Of a stretch of 64,000 nt of DNA, positions 8,652-18,011 are shown one piece after another; position 1 is the first letter of the stretch; each line of letters opens with the position of its first letter. The position numbers and the translations under genes were made by a program. The notes beneath the pieces are model-generated. The model saw nothing but the letters and a program-made list of their open reading frames with translations. It was not told where the DNA came from and ran no database searches. The DNA comes from an uncultured Burkholderiales bacterium (GTDB lineage: Bacteria > Pseudomonadota > Gammaproteobacteria > Burkholderiales > Burkholderiaceae_C). Where the stretch lies: the NCBI GenBank assembly GCA_903822825.1, contig CAIJQQ010000060.1:124001-188000 (forward strand). The letters are read 5' to 3'.

Positions 8652-10688
8652 ATGCCATTGAACAAAAACATCCGCCCCTTCCACACCGTACTGGTGGCCA
8701 ACCGGGGCGAGATTGCGCTGCGCGTGCTGCGCACCGTGCGCCGTCTGGGCTACGGCTCGGTGGCGGTGTATTCCGAAGCCGACCGGGACAGTCCCCATGT
8801 GCTGGCCGCCGACCGCGCCGTGTGCATTGGCCCGGCCGCACCCGCGCTGTCTTACCTGAACATCGACGCCGTCCTGACCGCCGCCCGCCGGGCCGGGGCC
8901 GATGCGGTTCACCCGGGCTACGGCTTTCTGTCGGAGAACGACAAGTTTGCCGACGCGGTGGACGCGGCAGGCTTGGTGTTCATTGGCCCCTCTGGCCAGA
9001 GCATCCGCGACATGGGCAACAAGGCCGGGGCCAAGCGCCTGATTCAAGGCTGGGGTATGCCCTGCATTCCCGGTTATGAAGGCGATCATCAAAGCGACGA
9101 AGCCTTCGTGCGCGAAGCGGCGCGGATCGGCTTTCCCGTCATGTGCAAGGCCGCAGCCGGTGGCGGCGGGCGCGGCATGCGAAGGGTGGACGCGCCCGAT
9201 GCGCTGCCCAGCGCGCTGGCCTCGGCCCGCTCGGAAGCACTCAGCGCTTTTGGTTCGGACGAGCTGATTCTGGAGCGCGCCGTTATCCACCCACGCCACG
9301 TCGAGATCCAGCTGTTGGCCGACAGCCATGGGCATGTTGTCCATTTAGGCGAGCGCGACTGCTCGGTGCAGCGCCGCCACCAAAAGCTGATCGAAGAAGC
9401 GCCATCGCCCGCCGTGAACGCCGAGCTGCGCGCACGCATGGGCCAGGTCGCCGTCGACAGCGCCCGCGCGATGGGCTACATCGGCGCAGGCACCATGGAG
9501 TTTTTGCTCGACGCCGAGGGGCAGTTTTACTTCATGGAAATGAACACCCGGCTGCAGGTCGAGCACGCGGTGACCGAAGCCATCACCGGGCTGGACCTGG
9601 TGGAATGGCAATTGCGCGTGGCTGCGGGCGAGGCGCTGACCTTTACGCAGCAGGACATCCAACTGGATGGTCATGCCATCGAAGTGCGGCTCACGGCCGA
9701 AGACGTGCCTGCAGGCTTTTTGCCGCAGACCGGCCCGGTGCTGCGCTGGCGGCCTCCCACGCCACAGAGCTCGGGTCACGACGTGCGCATTGACTCCGCG
9801 CTGGTCGAAGGCGGCGAGGTCAGCCCGCATTACGACTCGATGGTGGCCAAGCTGGTGGCGCACGGCCGCGACCGCGAAGAGGCCCGACGCAAACTGCTCT
9901 CGGCCGTGCGCCACTGCGTGCTGCTGGGCCTGCCGAGCAACCAGGGCTTTTTGGCCGATTGCCTGAGCGATGCTGTGTTCGTGCAAGGCACGGGCGTGCA
10001 CACCGGCTTTGTGGCCGAGCGCATGGGTTTGCCTCCGACCGCGCCTGTGCCCAGCGCACGCACCGTGGCGCTGGCCGCTCTGGCCGCGCAAATGCACAAC
10101 TTGCCTTGTGATGCACAAGGCCATCTGCAAGCCCCGGCAATGGCGCAAGGCCAGGCCATGGGTCTGCTGCAACTGGGCGAGCAGCGCTGGCATTACCGCA
10201 TCCAACACGCCGCTTCAGACCCAGTGACGGCATGGCAAGTGCAATGCACACCGCAAAGCGCAGCCGCTGAACCGTTCAGCTTGAGCCTCACGCATGTGCA
10301 GTGGCTGGACAGCGCGCGCAGCACCCTGGTCGTCGAATGCGACGGCCTGCGCGAGCAGATCTGCATCGCCCGCACCGACACCGGGGTGCAGCTGTTTCAT
10401 CAGGGTCGCGCCTGGGCTTTTGAGTGCCCGCCCACGCACCGTGCGATCGGGCCTCAAGCCGGCAGCGGCGCCGTGCTGGCCCCCCTCACGGCGCGTGTGC
10501 TGCAGGTGATGGTGACACCCGGCCAGAGCGTGCAAGCGGGCGAGAAATTGCTGGTGCTGGAAGCCATGAAAATGGAACACATGCTGACTGCGCCTTTCAA
10601 CGGCGTGGTGCGCGAACTGCTGGCACAAGCAGGAGGGCAGGCGCTCAAGGGTGCGCTGCTGTTGCAGATAGAGGTGGAATTGGTATGA
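8652..10688 (+). CDS. Acyl-CoA carboxylase alpha subunit (biotin carboxylase + BCCP)
   Basis: A 678-residue biotin-containing subunit. It begins with a biotin carboxylase domain (FHTVLVANRGEIALRVLRT, glycine-rich KAAAGGGGRGMR ATP loop, MEMNTRLQVEHAVTE), followed by a linker domain and a C-terminal biotinyl domain with EAMKMEH, where Lys640 is the biotin acceptor. The start at 8652 follows the hydratase stop by 7 bases. It overlaps the next gene by ATGA. Together with the beta subunit at 4956 it makes a complete carboxylase. Confidence 0.93.
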   Translation: MPLNKNIRPFHTVLVANRGEIALRVLRTVRRLGYGSVAVYSEADRDSPHVLAADRAVCIGPAAPALSYLNIDAVLTAARRAGADAVHPGYGFLSENDKFADAVDAAGLVFIGPSGQSIRDMGNKAGAKRLIQGWGMPCIPGYEGDHQSDEAFVREAARIGFPVMCKAAAGGGGRGMRRVDAPDALPSALASARSEALSAFGSDELILERAVIHPRHVEIQLLADSHGHVVHLGERDCSVQRRHQKLIEEAPSPAVNAELRARMGQVAVDSARAMGYIGAGTMEFLLDAEGQFYFMEMNTRLQVEHAVTEAITGLDLVEWQLRVAAGEALTFTQQDIQLDGHAIEVRLTAEDVPAGFLPQTGPVLRWRPPTPQSSGHDVRIDSALVEGGEVSPHYDSMVAKLVAHGRDREEARRKLLSAVRHCVLLGLPSNQGFLADCLSDAVFVQGTGVHTGFVAERMGLPPTAPVPSARTVALAALAAQMHNLPCDAQGHLQAPAMAQGQAMGLLQLGEQRWHYRIQHAASDPVTAWQVQCTPQSAAAEPFSLSLTHVQWLDSARSTLVVECDGLREQICIARTDTGVQLFHQGRAWAFECPPTHRAIGPQAGSGAVLAPLTARVLQVMVTPGQSVQAGEKLLVLEAMKMEHMLTAPFNGVVRELLAQAGGQALKGALLLQIEVELV

Positions 10689-12517
10689 ACACCGCAGCCA
10701 ACCATGCCACGCGTCGCGTGCGCATCGGCGGGGCCTGCGGCTTCTGGGGCGACTCGGCCATGGCCACGCCGCAGCTGTTGCAGGTGCCGGGCTTGCAATA
10801 TTTGGTCTATGACTACCTGGCCGAAACCACCATGGCCATCCTGGCCAAGGCGCGCGCCAAAGACCCGGCGCTGGGTTACGCCACCGACTTTGTGCAGACC
10901 GTCATGACGCCGCACCTAGCGGCTATCCACGCGCAGGGCATCAAGGTCATTGCCAACGCGGGCGGGCTGAACCCCGAAGGCTGCCGCGATGCGCTGCTGC
11001 AGCTTGCTGAAAAGCAAGGCATCGCGCTGCGTGTGGCCGTGGTCACGGGCGACGACTTGATGCCTCAGATGGACACGCTGCAGGCCCAAGGCTTGCGCAC
11101 CACCGCAGACCAGCCTCTGCCCGAGCAGCCCCTCTCGGCCAACGCCTATATCGGCGCACGCGGCATTGCCCAGGCGCTGGGCGCAGGGGCGGACGTGGTC
11201 ATCACCGGACGCTGCGTGGACAGCGCCGTGGTGCTGGGCGCGCTGGTGCACGAGTTCGGCTGGTCCTGGCAGGACTGGGACCGCCTGTCTGCCGGCACAC
11301 TGGCAGGTCACCTGATCGAGTGCGGCGCGCAGGCCACGGGCGGCCTGTTCACCGACTGGCAAGACGTGCCCGACTGGGCCAACATCGGCTATCCGGTGAT
11401 CGACGTGGCCCAAGACGGCTGCCTGGAACTGAGCAAGCCCGAAGGCACAGGCGGCCTGATCCACCCCGGTGCGGTGGCCGAACAAATCCTTTACGAAGTG
11501 GGCGACCCCGCGCAGTACCTGATGCCTGATGTGTGCTGCGACTGGCGGCATGTCCAAGTGGAACGAAGCAGCGATGACACTGTGAAGGTCAGCGGCGCAC
11601 GCGGCCTGCCCGCCCCCACACACTACAAAGCCAACGCCACTTGGCAAGACGGCTACCAGCTGCAGCTGATGATGGCCATTCGCGGCATCGACGCCCCCCT
11701 CAAGGCCGAGCGCACCGCGCAGGCCTTGCTGGCGCGCTCTCGCCTGTTGATGGCGCAGCAGGACTTGGGTGATTACAGCGACACCTGCGTGGAACTGCTG
11801 GGCGGAGAGTCACATTACGGCCCCCACGCACAGGCGCACACCGCCCGCGAAGTGGTGCTGCGCATCGCGGTGCGCCACACGCAGGCCAAAGCGCTGGCAG
11901 TGTTGCAACGCGAATGCGCGAGCAGCGGCACCTCGATGGGGCCAGGCACACGCTCTTCGTTTTCGGGGCGTGCTGATATTCAGCCCGTCATCAAGCTTTG
12001 TTCGTTTCTGGTGCCCAAGGGCCAGGTGCGCTTGCAGATGCTGCTGGGTGACGATGTGCAGGACGCGAGCGACGTGGAACTGCCACCAGCTGCCAGCGCG
12101 CTTCCCGTTGACAGCAATGCGCCAGCGACGCCCGAGACAACCACTGCAAGCGATGAGCCCCTGCTCAACTGCCGCCTGATCGACCTGGCCTGGGCGCGCA
12201 GTGGGGACAAGGGTGACGATGAAAACATTGGCGTGATCGCACGCCACGCCCGCGCATGGGCCTGGCTGCGCACACAGCTGCAGGCCGATCAGGTGCAGGC
12301 CTATTTCAGCCACCTGGTGCAAGGGCCGGTGTTGCGTTACGAAGTGCCTGGCTTGCAGGCGCTCAACTTTGTACTGCACCAAGCACTGGGCGGCGGCGGC
12401 GTGTGCAGCCTGCGCTCTGACCCCCTGGGCAAATCGTTTGCGCAGATGCTGCTGGACATGCCGCTGCGCGTGCCCGCCTCGGTGCTGAACGCACCCGCCA
12501 CTGGAGACACCCCATGA
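10685..12517 (+). CDS. AtuA-like acyclic terpene utilisation family protein (DUF1446)
   Basis: A 610-residue protein of the AtuA family. The N-terminal DUF1446 domain is recognisable from GGACGFWGDS near the start, the VIANAGGLNP motif and TGRCVDSAVVLG. A smaller C-terminal domain has DLAWARSGDKGDDENIGVIA. AtuA is required for citronellol/geraniol catabolism in Pseudomonas but its reaction is not established; cleavage or further processing of the branched hydroxyglutaryl-CoA has been suggested. Its start overlaps the carboxylase stop (ATGA) and its stop overlaps the CoA-transferase start, so its role is tied to this operon. Confidence 0.87.
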   Translation: MNTAANHATRRVRIGGACGFWGDSAMATPQLLQVPGLQYLVYDYLAETTMAILAKARAKDPALGYATDFVQTVMTPHLAAIHAQGIKVIANAGGLNPEGCRDALLQLAEKQGIALRVAVVTGDDLMPQMDTLQAQGLRTTADQPLPEQPLSANAYIGARGIAQALGAGADVVITGRCVDSAVVLGALVHEFGWSWQDWDRLSAGTLAGHLIECGAQATGGLFTDWQDVPDWANIGYPVIDVAQDGCLELSKPEGTGGLIHPGAVAEQILYEVGDPAQYLMPDVCCDWRHVQVERSSDDTVKVSGARGLPAPTHYKANATWQDGYQLQLMMAIRGIDAPLKAERTAQALLARSRLLMAQQDLGDYSDTCVELLGGESHYGPHAQAHTAREVVLRIAVRHTQAKALAVLQRECASSGTSMGPGTRSSFSGRADIQPVIKLCSFLVPKGQVRLQMLLGDDVQDASDVELPPAASALPVDSNAPATPETTTASDEPLLNCRLIDLAWARSGDKGDDENIGVIARHARAWAWLRTQLQADQVQAYFSHLVQGPVLRYEVPGLQALNFVLHQALGGGGVCSLRSDPLGKSFAQMLLDMPLRVPASVLNAPATGDTP

Positions 12518-13734
12518 GCGCCATCCTCGAAGGCATCAAGATCCTCGACCTGACCCGCGTGGTGGCGGGCCCCATGTGCACACAGATCCTGGCCGACATG
12601 GGCGCCACCGTCTACAAAATCGAAAAGCCCGGTGAAGGCGACGACACGCGGCGCATGGGGCCTTTTTTAAAAGACCCGGCCACTGGCCAGCCCAGCAACG
12701 ATTCGGCGCTGTACCTGGCTTACAACCGGGGCAAGCACTCGGTCACTGTGGACATTGCCACGCCCGAAGGCGCGCAGCTGGTGCGCGATCTGGCACTGCG
12801 ATGCGATGTGGTGATCGAGAACTACAAGGTGGGCTCGCTGGCCAAATATGGCCTCGACGAGGCCAGCTTGCGAGGCTTGAAGCCCGAGCTGATTTATTGC
12901 TCGGTCACCGGCTTCGGGCAGACCGGCCCTTATGCGCCCAAGCCAGCTTACGACTTCATCTTGCAAGGCATGGCCGGACCCATGAGCACCTGCGGTCTGC
13001 CCGACGACCAGCCCGGTGGCGGCCCCATGCGCACATCCATTCCGATGACCGACATGGTGACCGGTCTGTACGCCACCATCGGCATTTTGGGTGCGCTGAT
13101 GCACCGGCAAAAAACCGGCGAAGGCCAGGCCATCGACGCGGCCATGCTCGACGCCACCGTGGCCTTCAATGGGCACTTGGCCGTGGGCTACCTCATGAGC
13201 GGCAAATCCCCAAAGCGCGTGGGCAACACCAACCCGATCGCATCGCCCTCTGAAGTGTTTGACTGCGCTGACGGGCTCATCATCATCGCGGCAGGCAACA
13301 ACGGCCAGTTCCAGCAACTGTGCGCCGTGCTGGGCGCACCCGACATGCCCACCGACCCCCGTTTTGCCACCAACATGCAACGCATCGCCCACCGCAGCGA
13401 ACTGCAAGGCGCCTTGCAGGCCCTGGTGCGTGGCCGATCGCGGGCGCAGTTGCTGAAACAACTCGGTGACGCCACCGTTCCGGCCGGCCCGATCAACGAC
13501 ATGGCGCTGGTCTTTGCCGACCCGCAAACACAGCACCGCCAGCTGGTGGTGGAACTGCCTCACAGCTCAGGCCAGACCGTGCGCGTGGTGCGCAGCCCAC
13601 TGAATTGGTCGGCATCGCCCGTGACACACAAAGCGCCGCCAAGCTTGGGCGAGCACAGCGTGCAGACCCTGCGCGATGAACTGGGGCTGAGCGAGGCGCA
13701 ACTCCAAGGCTTGATTCGCAAAGGGATCATTTGA
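12514..13734 (+). CDS. CaiB/BaiF class III CoA-transferase
   Basis: A 406-residue family III CoA-transferase, which moves CoA between carboxylic acids through an aspartyl-CoA intermediate. The family landmarks are [21 protein letters not shown] at the N-terminus, [12 protein letters not shown], and the catalytic Asp180 in IPMTDMVTG. It overlaps the preceding AtuA-like gene by ATGA and ends the operon. The usual Atu cluster lacks such an enzyme; here it may activate the acid substrate or recycle CoA from an end product. Confidence 0.9.
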   Translation: MSAILEGIKILDLTRVVAGPMCTQILADMGATVYKIEKPGEGDDTRRMGPFLKDPATGQPSNDSALYLAYNRGKHSVTVDIATPEGAQLVRDLALRCDVVIENYKVGSLAKYGLDEASLRGLKPELIYCSVTGFGQTGPYAPKPAYDFILQGMAGPMSTCGLPDDQPGGGPMRTSIPMTDMVTGLYATIGILGALMHRQKTGEGQAIDAAMLDATVAFNGHLAVGYLMSGKSPKRVGNTNPIASPSEVFDCADGLIIIAAGNNGQFQQLCAVLGAPDMPTDPRFATNMQRIAHRSELQGALQALVRGRSRAQLLKQLGDATVPAGPINDMALVFADPQTQHRQLVVELPHSSGQTVRVVRSPLNWSASPVTHKAPPSLGEHSVQTLRDELGLSEAQLQGLIRKGII

Positions 13735-13762
13735 GGCGGCCTTGAGCAGGCAAAATCACCCC

Positions 13763-14035
13763 ATGAATGAGCTGCAACCCCAAGCCGAACAACCGCGCAA
13801 CCCGCTGCATGGCCTCACCCTGGAGGCCATCGTCCGGGCGCTCGAAGCGCATTACGGCTGGGCCGAGCTGGCCGAGCGAATTCCGGTGCGCTGCTTCACG
13901 CACGACCCCAGCGTCGGCTCCAGCCTGAAGTTTTTGCGCAAGACGCCTTGGGCTCGCGAGAAGGTCGAAGGCCTTTACCTTTACATGCTCAGAAGCGAAC
14001 AGCGCGCGCAACGCGCACAAGACGCTGGCCTGTAA
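13763..14035 (+). CDS. VF530/DUF2132 family small protein
   Basis: A 90-residue protein with the family core: [21 protein letters not shown], then [22 protein letters not shown]. The family is widespread in proteobacteria and has been implicated in DNA binding on structural grounds, without a proven role. The ATG at 13763 is preferred over a TTG at 13742 because the family core begins shortly after it. It is in line with the preceding operon, but a 28-base gap without overlap suggests it may be independent. Confidence 0.85.
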   Translation: MNELQPQAEQPRNPLHGLTLEAIVRALEAHYGWAELAERIPVRCFTHDPSVGSSLKFLRKTPWAREKVEGLYLYMLRSEQRAQRAQDAGL

Positions 14036-14147
14036 CACAGGTGTCTGGTCTCAGGGTTAACGCGATGTGGCCTTGGGGTGCCCCCCCTTACGATGGAATG
14101 AGAATTCCCGCCCTCGCGGGGTCAACCCTTTCATCAGCGGAGCAGCT

Positions 14148-14558
14148 ATGTACAGCCAATGGGCGCTTTCCATCGACGACGCCAAAGCCATCGCCAACGC
14201 CTGCAGGGCCTGTGCCGTTCAAAACGGCTGGAACGTGGTGATCGCCATCGTCGATGACGGCGGGCACACCATGTACCTCGAACGACTCGACGGCACCCAA
14301 AAAGCCTCCAGTGTGGTCGCCCAAGAAAAAGCCAAAACCGCCCTGCTGTTCAAGCGGCCCACGCAAGCCATCGAAGCCGTCGTGGCCAGCGGGCGCAACG
14401 TGATGATGATGCTGCCCGGCGCCACACCCATTGAAGGCGGCCTGCCCTTGGTGCGCGATGGCCAGTTTGTCGGCGCCATTGGCATCTCGGGCGTGCAGTC
14501 GTTTGAGGACGGCATTGTGGCCGCAGCAGGCATGGCGCATTTCGCCACCTTGAGCTGA
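14148..14558 (+). CDS. GlcG/HbpS-like heme-binding family protein (DUF336)
   Basis: A 136-residue protein of the GlcG/HbpS family: ALSIDDAKAIANACRACA, VVIAIVDDGGHTMYLERLDG, then GGLPLVRDGQFVGAIGISG. These proteins form small alpha/beta assemblies; some bind heme, and many lie beside catabolic genes with unknown function. The start ATG at 14148 has a GGAG eight bases upstream. It stands just before a Bug receptor gene, a frequent association in Burkholderiales. Confidence 0.85.
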   Translation: MYSQWALSIDDAKAIANACRACAVQNGWNVVIAIVDDGGHTMYLERLDGTQKASSVVAQEKAKTALLFKRPTQAIEAVVASGRNVMMMLPGATPIEGGLPLVRDGQFVGAIGISGVQSFEDGIVAAAGMAHFATLS

Positions 14559-14618
14559 CTCGCCTGCCAACGATTCACCCACTTTTTTTGCTCATCCATC
14601 CCCTCAGGAGACCCCACC

Positions 14619-15614
14619 ATGAAACGCCGTCATTTGCTCGCCCTGGCCACCACTGCCACACTCAGCAGCACACTCATATCGATGCCCAGTGCCTTTGCGC
14701 AAACTGCGGGCTACCCCAATCGCCCCATCAAGCTGGTGGTGCCGTTTCCCGCGGGCATCTCGCCCGATGTGGTGGCCCGCCTGATTGGCGACAAACTGAG
14801 CGTGGCCCTGGGCCAGCCCGTGGTGGTCGACAACAAACCCGGCGCAGGCGGCATGATCGGCGCCGTGGCTGCGGGCACCGCACCGGCCGATGGCTACACC
14901 CTTTTTTACAGCGTCAAGGCCTCGCACGCCATTGCCCCCAATGTGTACCGTGACGCCAAGTACAACCCGCCGCGTGACTTCAAGGCCGTCGCCCAAATTC
15001 TGCAAGTGCCCCATGTGCTGACCGCCACGCCCAAAGCGCCCTACAACAACATGAAAGAGTTGGTGGCCTACGCCAAGGCCAACCCCGGCAAGATCGACTT
15101 TGCTTCACTGGGTGTCGGTTCGCAGCCCCATGTGGCCTTGGAGGTGTGGTCGCAGCGCCTGGGCATCAAGCTCAACCACGTGCCCTACAAAACCAACCCC
15201 TCGCCCGATGTGATGAGCGGCCTGATCAGCCTGTCGGTCGAAGCCTCGACCACCGCCATTCCGCTCATCAAGGCGGGCAAGGTCAAGGCCTTGGGCATCT
15301 CGGGTGCGCAGCGCATCCCCGGCCTGCCCGACGTGCCCACCATGACCGAGTTTGACGCCAACCTCGACGTCAACGGCGTGATCGGCAGTTCGTGGCACGG
15401 CATCTTTGCGCCCACAGGCACCCCCAACGACATCATCGCCAAGCTCAACACCGAGATCGTCAAGATCGTGAAGCTGCCTGAAATCCAGAGCCGCCTGATT
15501 GACCTGGGCCTCACGCCCACGGGCACCAGCGCGGCTGCGCTCGACACCGTGGCCAACTCCGATTACGCCTTCTGGAACAAGGTGATCAACGATCTGGGCA
15601 TCAAGGCCGAATGA
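14619..15614 (+). CDS. Bug family periplasmic solute receptor (TctC-like)
   Basis: A 331-residue periplasmic receptor of the Bug family of tripartite tricarboxylate transporters. A signal peptide is visible (MKRRHLLALATTATL up to AFAQ). It is followed by the fold's first-strand motif YPNRPIKLVVPFPAG and the ligand-loop region VDNKPGAGGMIGAVAA. AGGAG stands 9 bases before the start. Such receptors bind carboxylates or amides, but the ligand cannot be predicted. No TctA/TctB membrane genes lie in the window. Confidence 0.9.
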   Translation: MKRRHLLALATTATLSSTLISMPSAFAQTAGYPNRPIKLVVPFPAGISPDVVARLIGDKLSVALGQPVVVDNKPGAGGMIGAVAAGTAPADGYTLFYSVKASHAIAPNVYRDAKYNPPRDFKAVAQILQVPHVLTATPKAPYNNMKELVAYAKANPGKIDFASLGVGSQPHVALEVWSQRLGIKLNHVPYKTNPSPDVMSGLISLSVEASTTAIPLIKAGKVKALGISGAQRIPGLPDVPTMTEFDANLDVNGVIGSSWHGIFAPTGTPNDIIAKLNTEIVKIVKLPEIQSRLIDLGLTPTGTSAAALDTVANSDYAFWNKVINDLGIKAE

Positions 15615-15636
15615 GGGCAAGCATGAGGACAGCAGC

Positions 15637-15975
15637 GTGATCGTTGAGCACCGCACTTACACCATCAAAGCACTGCGCACAGGCGACTTTTTGAAGCTCT
15701 ACGAGCGAGCAGCGCTGCCGCTGCAGCTCAAGTACCTGGGGCACTTGATCGGCTTTTATGTGTCTGAGATTGGTCCGCTCAACGAAGTGGTGCATCTGTG
15801 GGGCTTTACCAGCCTGGCCGAGCGCGAGCGCCGCCGCGCCCTGATGGAGGCCGACCCCGGCTGGGCGGTTTACCGCCAGGCGCTGCAAGATCTGGACGTG
15901 GTCGTGGAACAAAGCACCAAGATGCTGCGGTCCACGTCCTTCTCGCCCACCGCTTCATTGGAAGCGCCGCCATGA
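15637..15975 (+). CDS. NIPSNAP family protein
   Basis: A 112-residue dimeric alpha-beta barrel protein of the NIPSNAP type: IVEHRTYTIKALRTGDFLKLYE, then GFYVSEIGPLNEVVHLWGF, followed by RRRALMEADPGW. The family is often found in catabolic operons of Burkholderiales, sometimes annotated as monooxygenase-like, without a defined reaction. It starts with GTG and its stop overlaps the next ATG (ATGA), so it is coupled to the dehydrogenase that follows. Confidence 0.82.
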   Translation: MIVEHRTYTIKALRTGDFLKLYERAALPLQLKYLGHLIGFYVSEIGPLNEVVHLWGFTSLAERERRRALMEADPGWAVYRQALQDLDVVVEQSTKMLRSTSFSPTASLEAPP

Positions 15976-16886
15976 GCAGGGCGCCCCAAAAGACCCACAC
16001 CGCCCAACCCGCTTCGCCCATCCAGCGCGTGGGCATGTTGGGCGTGGGCATCATGGGCCGGGCCATGGCCGCCAACCTGGTCAAGGCGGGCTTTGTGGTC
16101 AGCGGCTACGACCCCGACCCCAAAACCATGAAACGCCTGAAAGCGGCCGGGGGCACACCCTGCGCCAGCGCGGGCGACATGGCAGGTACGGTTGACGTCA
16201 TCATTTGCGCATTGCCCAGCCCTGAAGCGCTGCACGGTGCGGCGCAGCAAATCGCCGCCTTTGGCCACCGCAAGCTGCTGGTGGTGGAAACCAGCACGCT
16301 CGACATCACCGACAAAACCGCCGCCCGCGATGCACTGCACGCGAAGGGCATCGTCATGCTTGACTGCCCCTTGTCGGGCACCGGTGCACAAGCGGTACAC
16401 AAAGACCTGACGGTGTACGCCAGCGGGCCCAAAGCCGCGATCAAAAAACTCGCGCCCGTCTTTGCAGGCTTTTCAAAAAACTGCTTTGACCTGGGCGCCT
16501 TTGGCAACGGCATGAAGATGAAGCTGATGGCCAACCTGCTGGTGGCCATCCACAACGTGTCCACCGCCGAAGCGTTGCTGCTGGGCCAGCGTTGGGGCAT
16601 CCAGCCGAAGGATGCGGTCAAAGTGCTGAGCGACGGCGCAGGCGGCTCGCGCATGCTGCAAGTGCGTGGCCCGCTGATGCATGGCCAAGGCTGGAACACG
16701 CCCACCATGAAGGTCGGCATCTGGCAAAAAGACATGAAGCTGATTGCCGCCGCACTGGCCGATGCTCAAGTGCCCGCACCGCTGTTTGCCGCGACCGTCC
16801 CCGTCTACAACGCCGCCATGGCGCTGGGGCACGCCGAGCACGACACGGCGGCGGTGTTTGATGTGTTGTCGAGGATGTCGTCTTAG
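15972..16886 (+). CDS. NAD(P)-dependent oxidoreductase, 3-hydroxyisobutyrate dehydrogenase family
   Basis: A 304-residue beta-hydroxyacid dehydrogenase. The Rossmann motif GMLGVGIMGRAMAANLVKAG lies near the N-terminus. The substrate-binding segment DCPLSGTGAQA corresponds to the family DAPVSGG motif, and GNGMKMKLMANLL carries the catalytic lysine. The second domain is all-helical as expected. It is coupled to the NIPSNAP gene and followed by a Bug receptor. Possible substrates are 3-hydroxyisobutyrate, tartronate semialdehyde or similar hydroxy acids; the departures from the canonical substrate motif leave this open. Confidence 0.87.
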   Translation: MSRAPQKTHTAQPASPIQRVGMLGVGIMGRAMAANLVKAGFVVSGYDPDPKTMKRLKAAGGTPCASAGDMAGTVDVIICALPSPEALHGAAQQIAAFGHRKLLVVETSTLDITDKTAARDALHAKGIVMLDCPLSGTGAQAVHKDLTVYASGPKAAIKKLAPVFAGFSKNCFDLGAFGNGMKMKLMANLLVAIHNVSTAEALLLGQRWGIQPKDAVKVLSDGAGGSRMLQVRGPLMHGQGWNTPTMKVGIWQKDMKLIAAALADAQVPAPLFAATVPVYNAAMALGHAEHDTAAVFDVLSRMSS

Positions 16887-16980
16887 TGTTCTCAGCCACA
16901 GGCAGATGACCGGAATCACCCACGGGGTGTTGAGCCAACCCTCTGAGATTTCAGGTGACAATACGGCCCCGGAGAAACAC

Positions 16981-17949
16981 ATGCAAATTTTCAATCGCCG
17001 CACCCCTTTGACCTTGCTTGCCGCCTTGGCCGCATCGGCGCTGCTGAAGCCTGTCTTCGCGCAAGACAATACCCTGCGCATCGTGGTCGGTTACCCACCG
17101 GGCGGCTCCAGTGATCGCATGGCCCGCATCGTGGCTGAAAAGCTTCAGAGCCGTCTGGGTACGCCTGTGATCGTAGACAACCGCCCTGGTGCCGGGGGAC
17201 GACTGGCGGCACAGCAAATCAAGGCGGGGACTCTTGGTCAAAATGTCCTGATGGTGGCCAACCCGGCCGTGATGGTCGTGGCACCGCAAGTCTTCAAGGA
17301 CAACGGTTACGACGCAGAAAAAGACTTTGTGCCTGTCTCGCATGTCAACGACTACGAATTTGCCATTGCCGTTGCCTCTGCTGTTCCCGTTCGCGAACTC
17401 AACCACCTCCTGGCATGGTTAAGAGCCAATCCAACGCAGGCGAATTTTGGTGTGCCTGCCACCGGAAGCTTGCCGCACTTTTTTGCATTGATGATCGGGG
17501 AAAAGGCCGGCGCGAGCACCCAAGTGGTTGGTTACCGTGGATCGGCTCCACTGACCACCGACCTGCTGGGTGGACAGATTCCTGTTGCAGTGGACACTTT
17601 CGACAGCTTGCTGGCGCAACATGAAGCGGGCAAATTGCGCATTTTGGCCACCTCGGGTCTGCAGCGCTCACCCATGGCGCCCAACATCCCAACCTTCAAG
17701 GAATCAGGCCTGAATCTGGCTGCCATGGGCTGGAACACGTTCTTCGCGCCGGCTGCGATGCCGACAGAAAGAGCGACCCGCTATGCCAGTGCCATTCACG
17801 CCATCATGAAAGACGCCGACACGCGACAGAAGTTCAAAGATGCCAAGATGATCCCTGTGGCTTCAAGTCAGACAGAGACAGCATCGATGCTCAAGGCCTA
17901 CCGCGCCCAGTGGGCGCCAGTGGTGCAGAAGTCGGGCTACCAGCCCTGA
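16981..17949 (+). CDS. Bug family periplasmic solute receptor
   Basis: A 322-residue Bug/TctC-type receptor with a signal peptide ending near LKPVFAQ. Family motifs are LRIVVGYPPGGSSDRMARIV and IVDNRPGAGGRLAAQQI. The start ATG at 16981 has GGAG seven bases upstream; the frame is open further upstream inside the previous gene. It is diverged from the receptor at 14619, so it probably has a different ligand. It converges on the AraC-family gene at 18012. Confidence 0.9.
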   Translation: MQIFNRRTPLTLLAALAASALLKPVFAQDNTLRIVVGYPPGGSSDRMARIVAEKLQSRLGTPVIVDNRPGAGGRLAAQQIKAGTLGQNVLMVANPAVMVVAPQVFKDNGYDAEKDFVPVSHVNDYEFAIAVASAVPVRELNHLLAWLRANPTQANFGVPATGSLPHFFALMIGEKAGASTQVVGYRGSAPLTTDLLGGQIPVAVDTFDSLLAQHEAGKLRILATSGLQRSPMAPNIPTFKESGLNLAAMGWNTFFAPAAMPTERATRYASAIHAIMKDADTRQKFKDAKMIPVASSQTETASMLKAYRAQWAPVVQKSGYQP

Positions 17950-18011
17950 GGTGCCGCCATGGCAGCCATCACCTTTGAAGATGCGCCTGAAGTCACGTAC
18001 TTTTTCATCCG

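Noticed and set aside
14107-14121. CCCGCCCTCGCGGGG as an eighth REP-like element
   Set aside because: Only one short hairpin is present; the outer arms and the second hairpin are missing.
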